This document shows positions 9,618 to 9,714 of a stretch of 9,714 bases of DNA, piece after piece (position 1 is the first letter of the stretch; each line of letters starts with the position of its first letter). Position numbers and translations under genes: made by a program. Under the pieces are notes generated by a model. It ran no database searches. It was given only the letters and a program-made list of their open reading frames with translations, and was not told where the DNA came from. Source of the DNA: an uncultured Beijerinckiaceae bacterium (lineage in GTDB: Bacteria > Pseudomonadota > Alphaproteobacteria > Rhizobiales > Beijerinckiaceae); contig CALMGA010000466.1 of NCBI GenBank assembly GCA_937863205.1, positions 1 through 9,714 of the forward strand, written 5' to 3'.

Positions 9618-9714
9618 TCAGGTCGCGTCTGTCTTCGACGGCCGCAGCCGCGAGATCAGCGTGCCGATCACGTCCGCCGGGTTGCGGGTGAAGCGGGTGT
9701 AGGGGCTGATCGGC
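9618..9714 (-). CDS. 3' end of an unidentified gene, cut by the right window edge
   Basis: Reading leftward from the edge gives 31 codons and a TGA at 9620-9618. The third positions are strongly G/C and the peptide is balanced, including RFTRNPADVIGTLISRLRP near its end and a polar tail SKTDAT. This looks like the C-terminus of a real protein whose body lies beyond the window. I do not recognise the family. It is convergent with the dioxygenase gene, with a 91-bp gap holding a hairpin. Confidence 0.55.
   Translation of the reverse strand, partial: PISPYTRFTRNPADVIGTLISRLRPSKTDAT

Overview
The window is GC-rich with strong G/C bias at third codon positions in its core genes. With this codon style and gene content it looks like chromosomal DNA of an alphaproteobacterium, perhaps a Rhodospirillales member. 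The lineage is an inference from composition and protein flavour; no rRNA or tRNA gene is present to anchor it.

Left part (1-4302), all on the minus strand. The 5' end of an unidentified gene runs off the left edge. Upstream of it lies a two-transmembrane potassium channel with a cytoplasmic RCK/TrkA-type regulatory region (395-1447). The channel sits 65 bp behind the end of a full-length phosphoenolpyruvate carboxylase gene, ppc (1513-4302), and may be co-transcribed with it. The channel has an unusual pore signature, TVGYNE instead of TVGYGD/E, and a possible internal start that could yield a free RCK domain.

Centre (4303-6008). A 176-bp divergent intergenic region separates ppc from pccB, which encodes the carboxyltransferase (beta) subunit of propionyl-CoA carboxylase. 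pccB probably starts at TTG. The biotin-carrying alpha subunit is not in the window. Both enzymes feed C4 intermediates of the TCA cycle: PEP plus bicarbonate gives oxaloacetate, and propionyl-CoA gives methylmalonyl-CoA and then succinyl-CoA. A shared control region is therefore plausible but unproven.

Right part (6036-9526). Codon use is more relaxed here and the content looks accessory. A minus-strand protein with sulfotransferase-like features but no recognisable N-terminal PAPS loop (6036-7082) is divergent from a plus-strand pair. That pair is a SAM-dependent methyltransferase carrying an N-terminal 'YL..NPD' module (7468-8514) and a phytanoyl-CoA-dioxygenase-family Fe(II)/2-oxoglutarate oxygenase (8543-9526). 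The simplest reading is a small set of tailoring enzymes for a surface glycan or similar small molecule. The substrate cannot be read from the sequence. The window closes with the 3' end of another minus-strand gene (9618-9714), convergent with the dioxygenase across a hairpin.

I saw no CRISPR array, RNA gene, insertion sequence or integrase. The most interesting items are the channel filter variant, the atypical sulfotransferase-like protein and the three-gene tailoring group. None of these is demonstrated here to be a new system.
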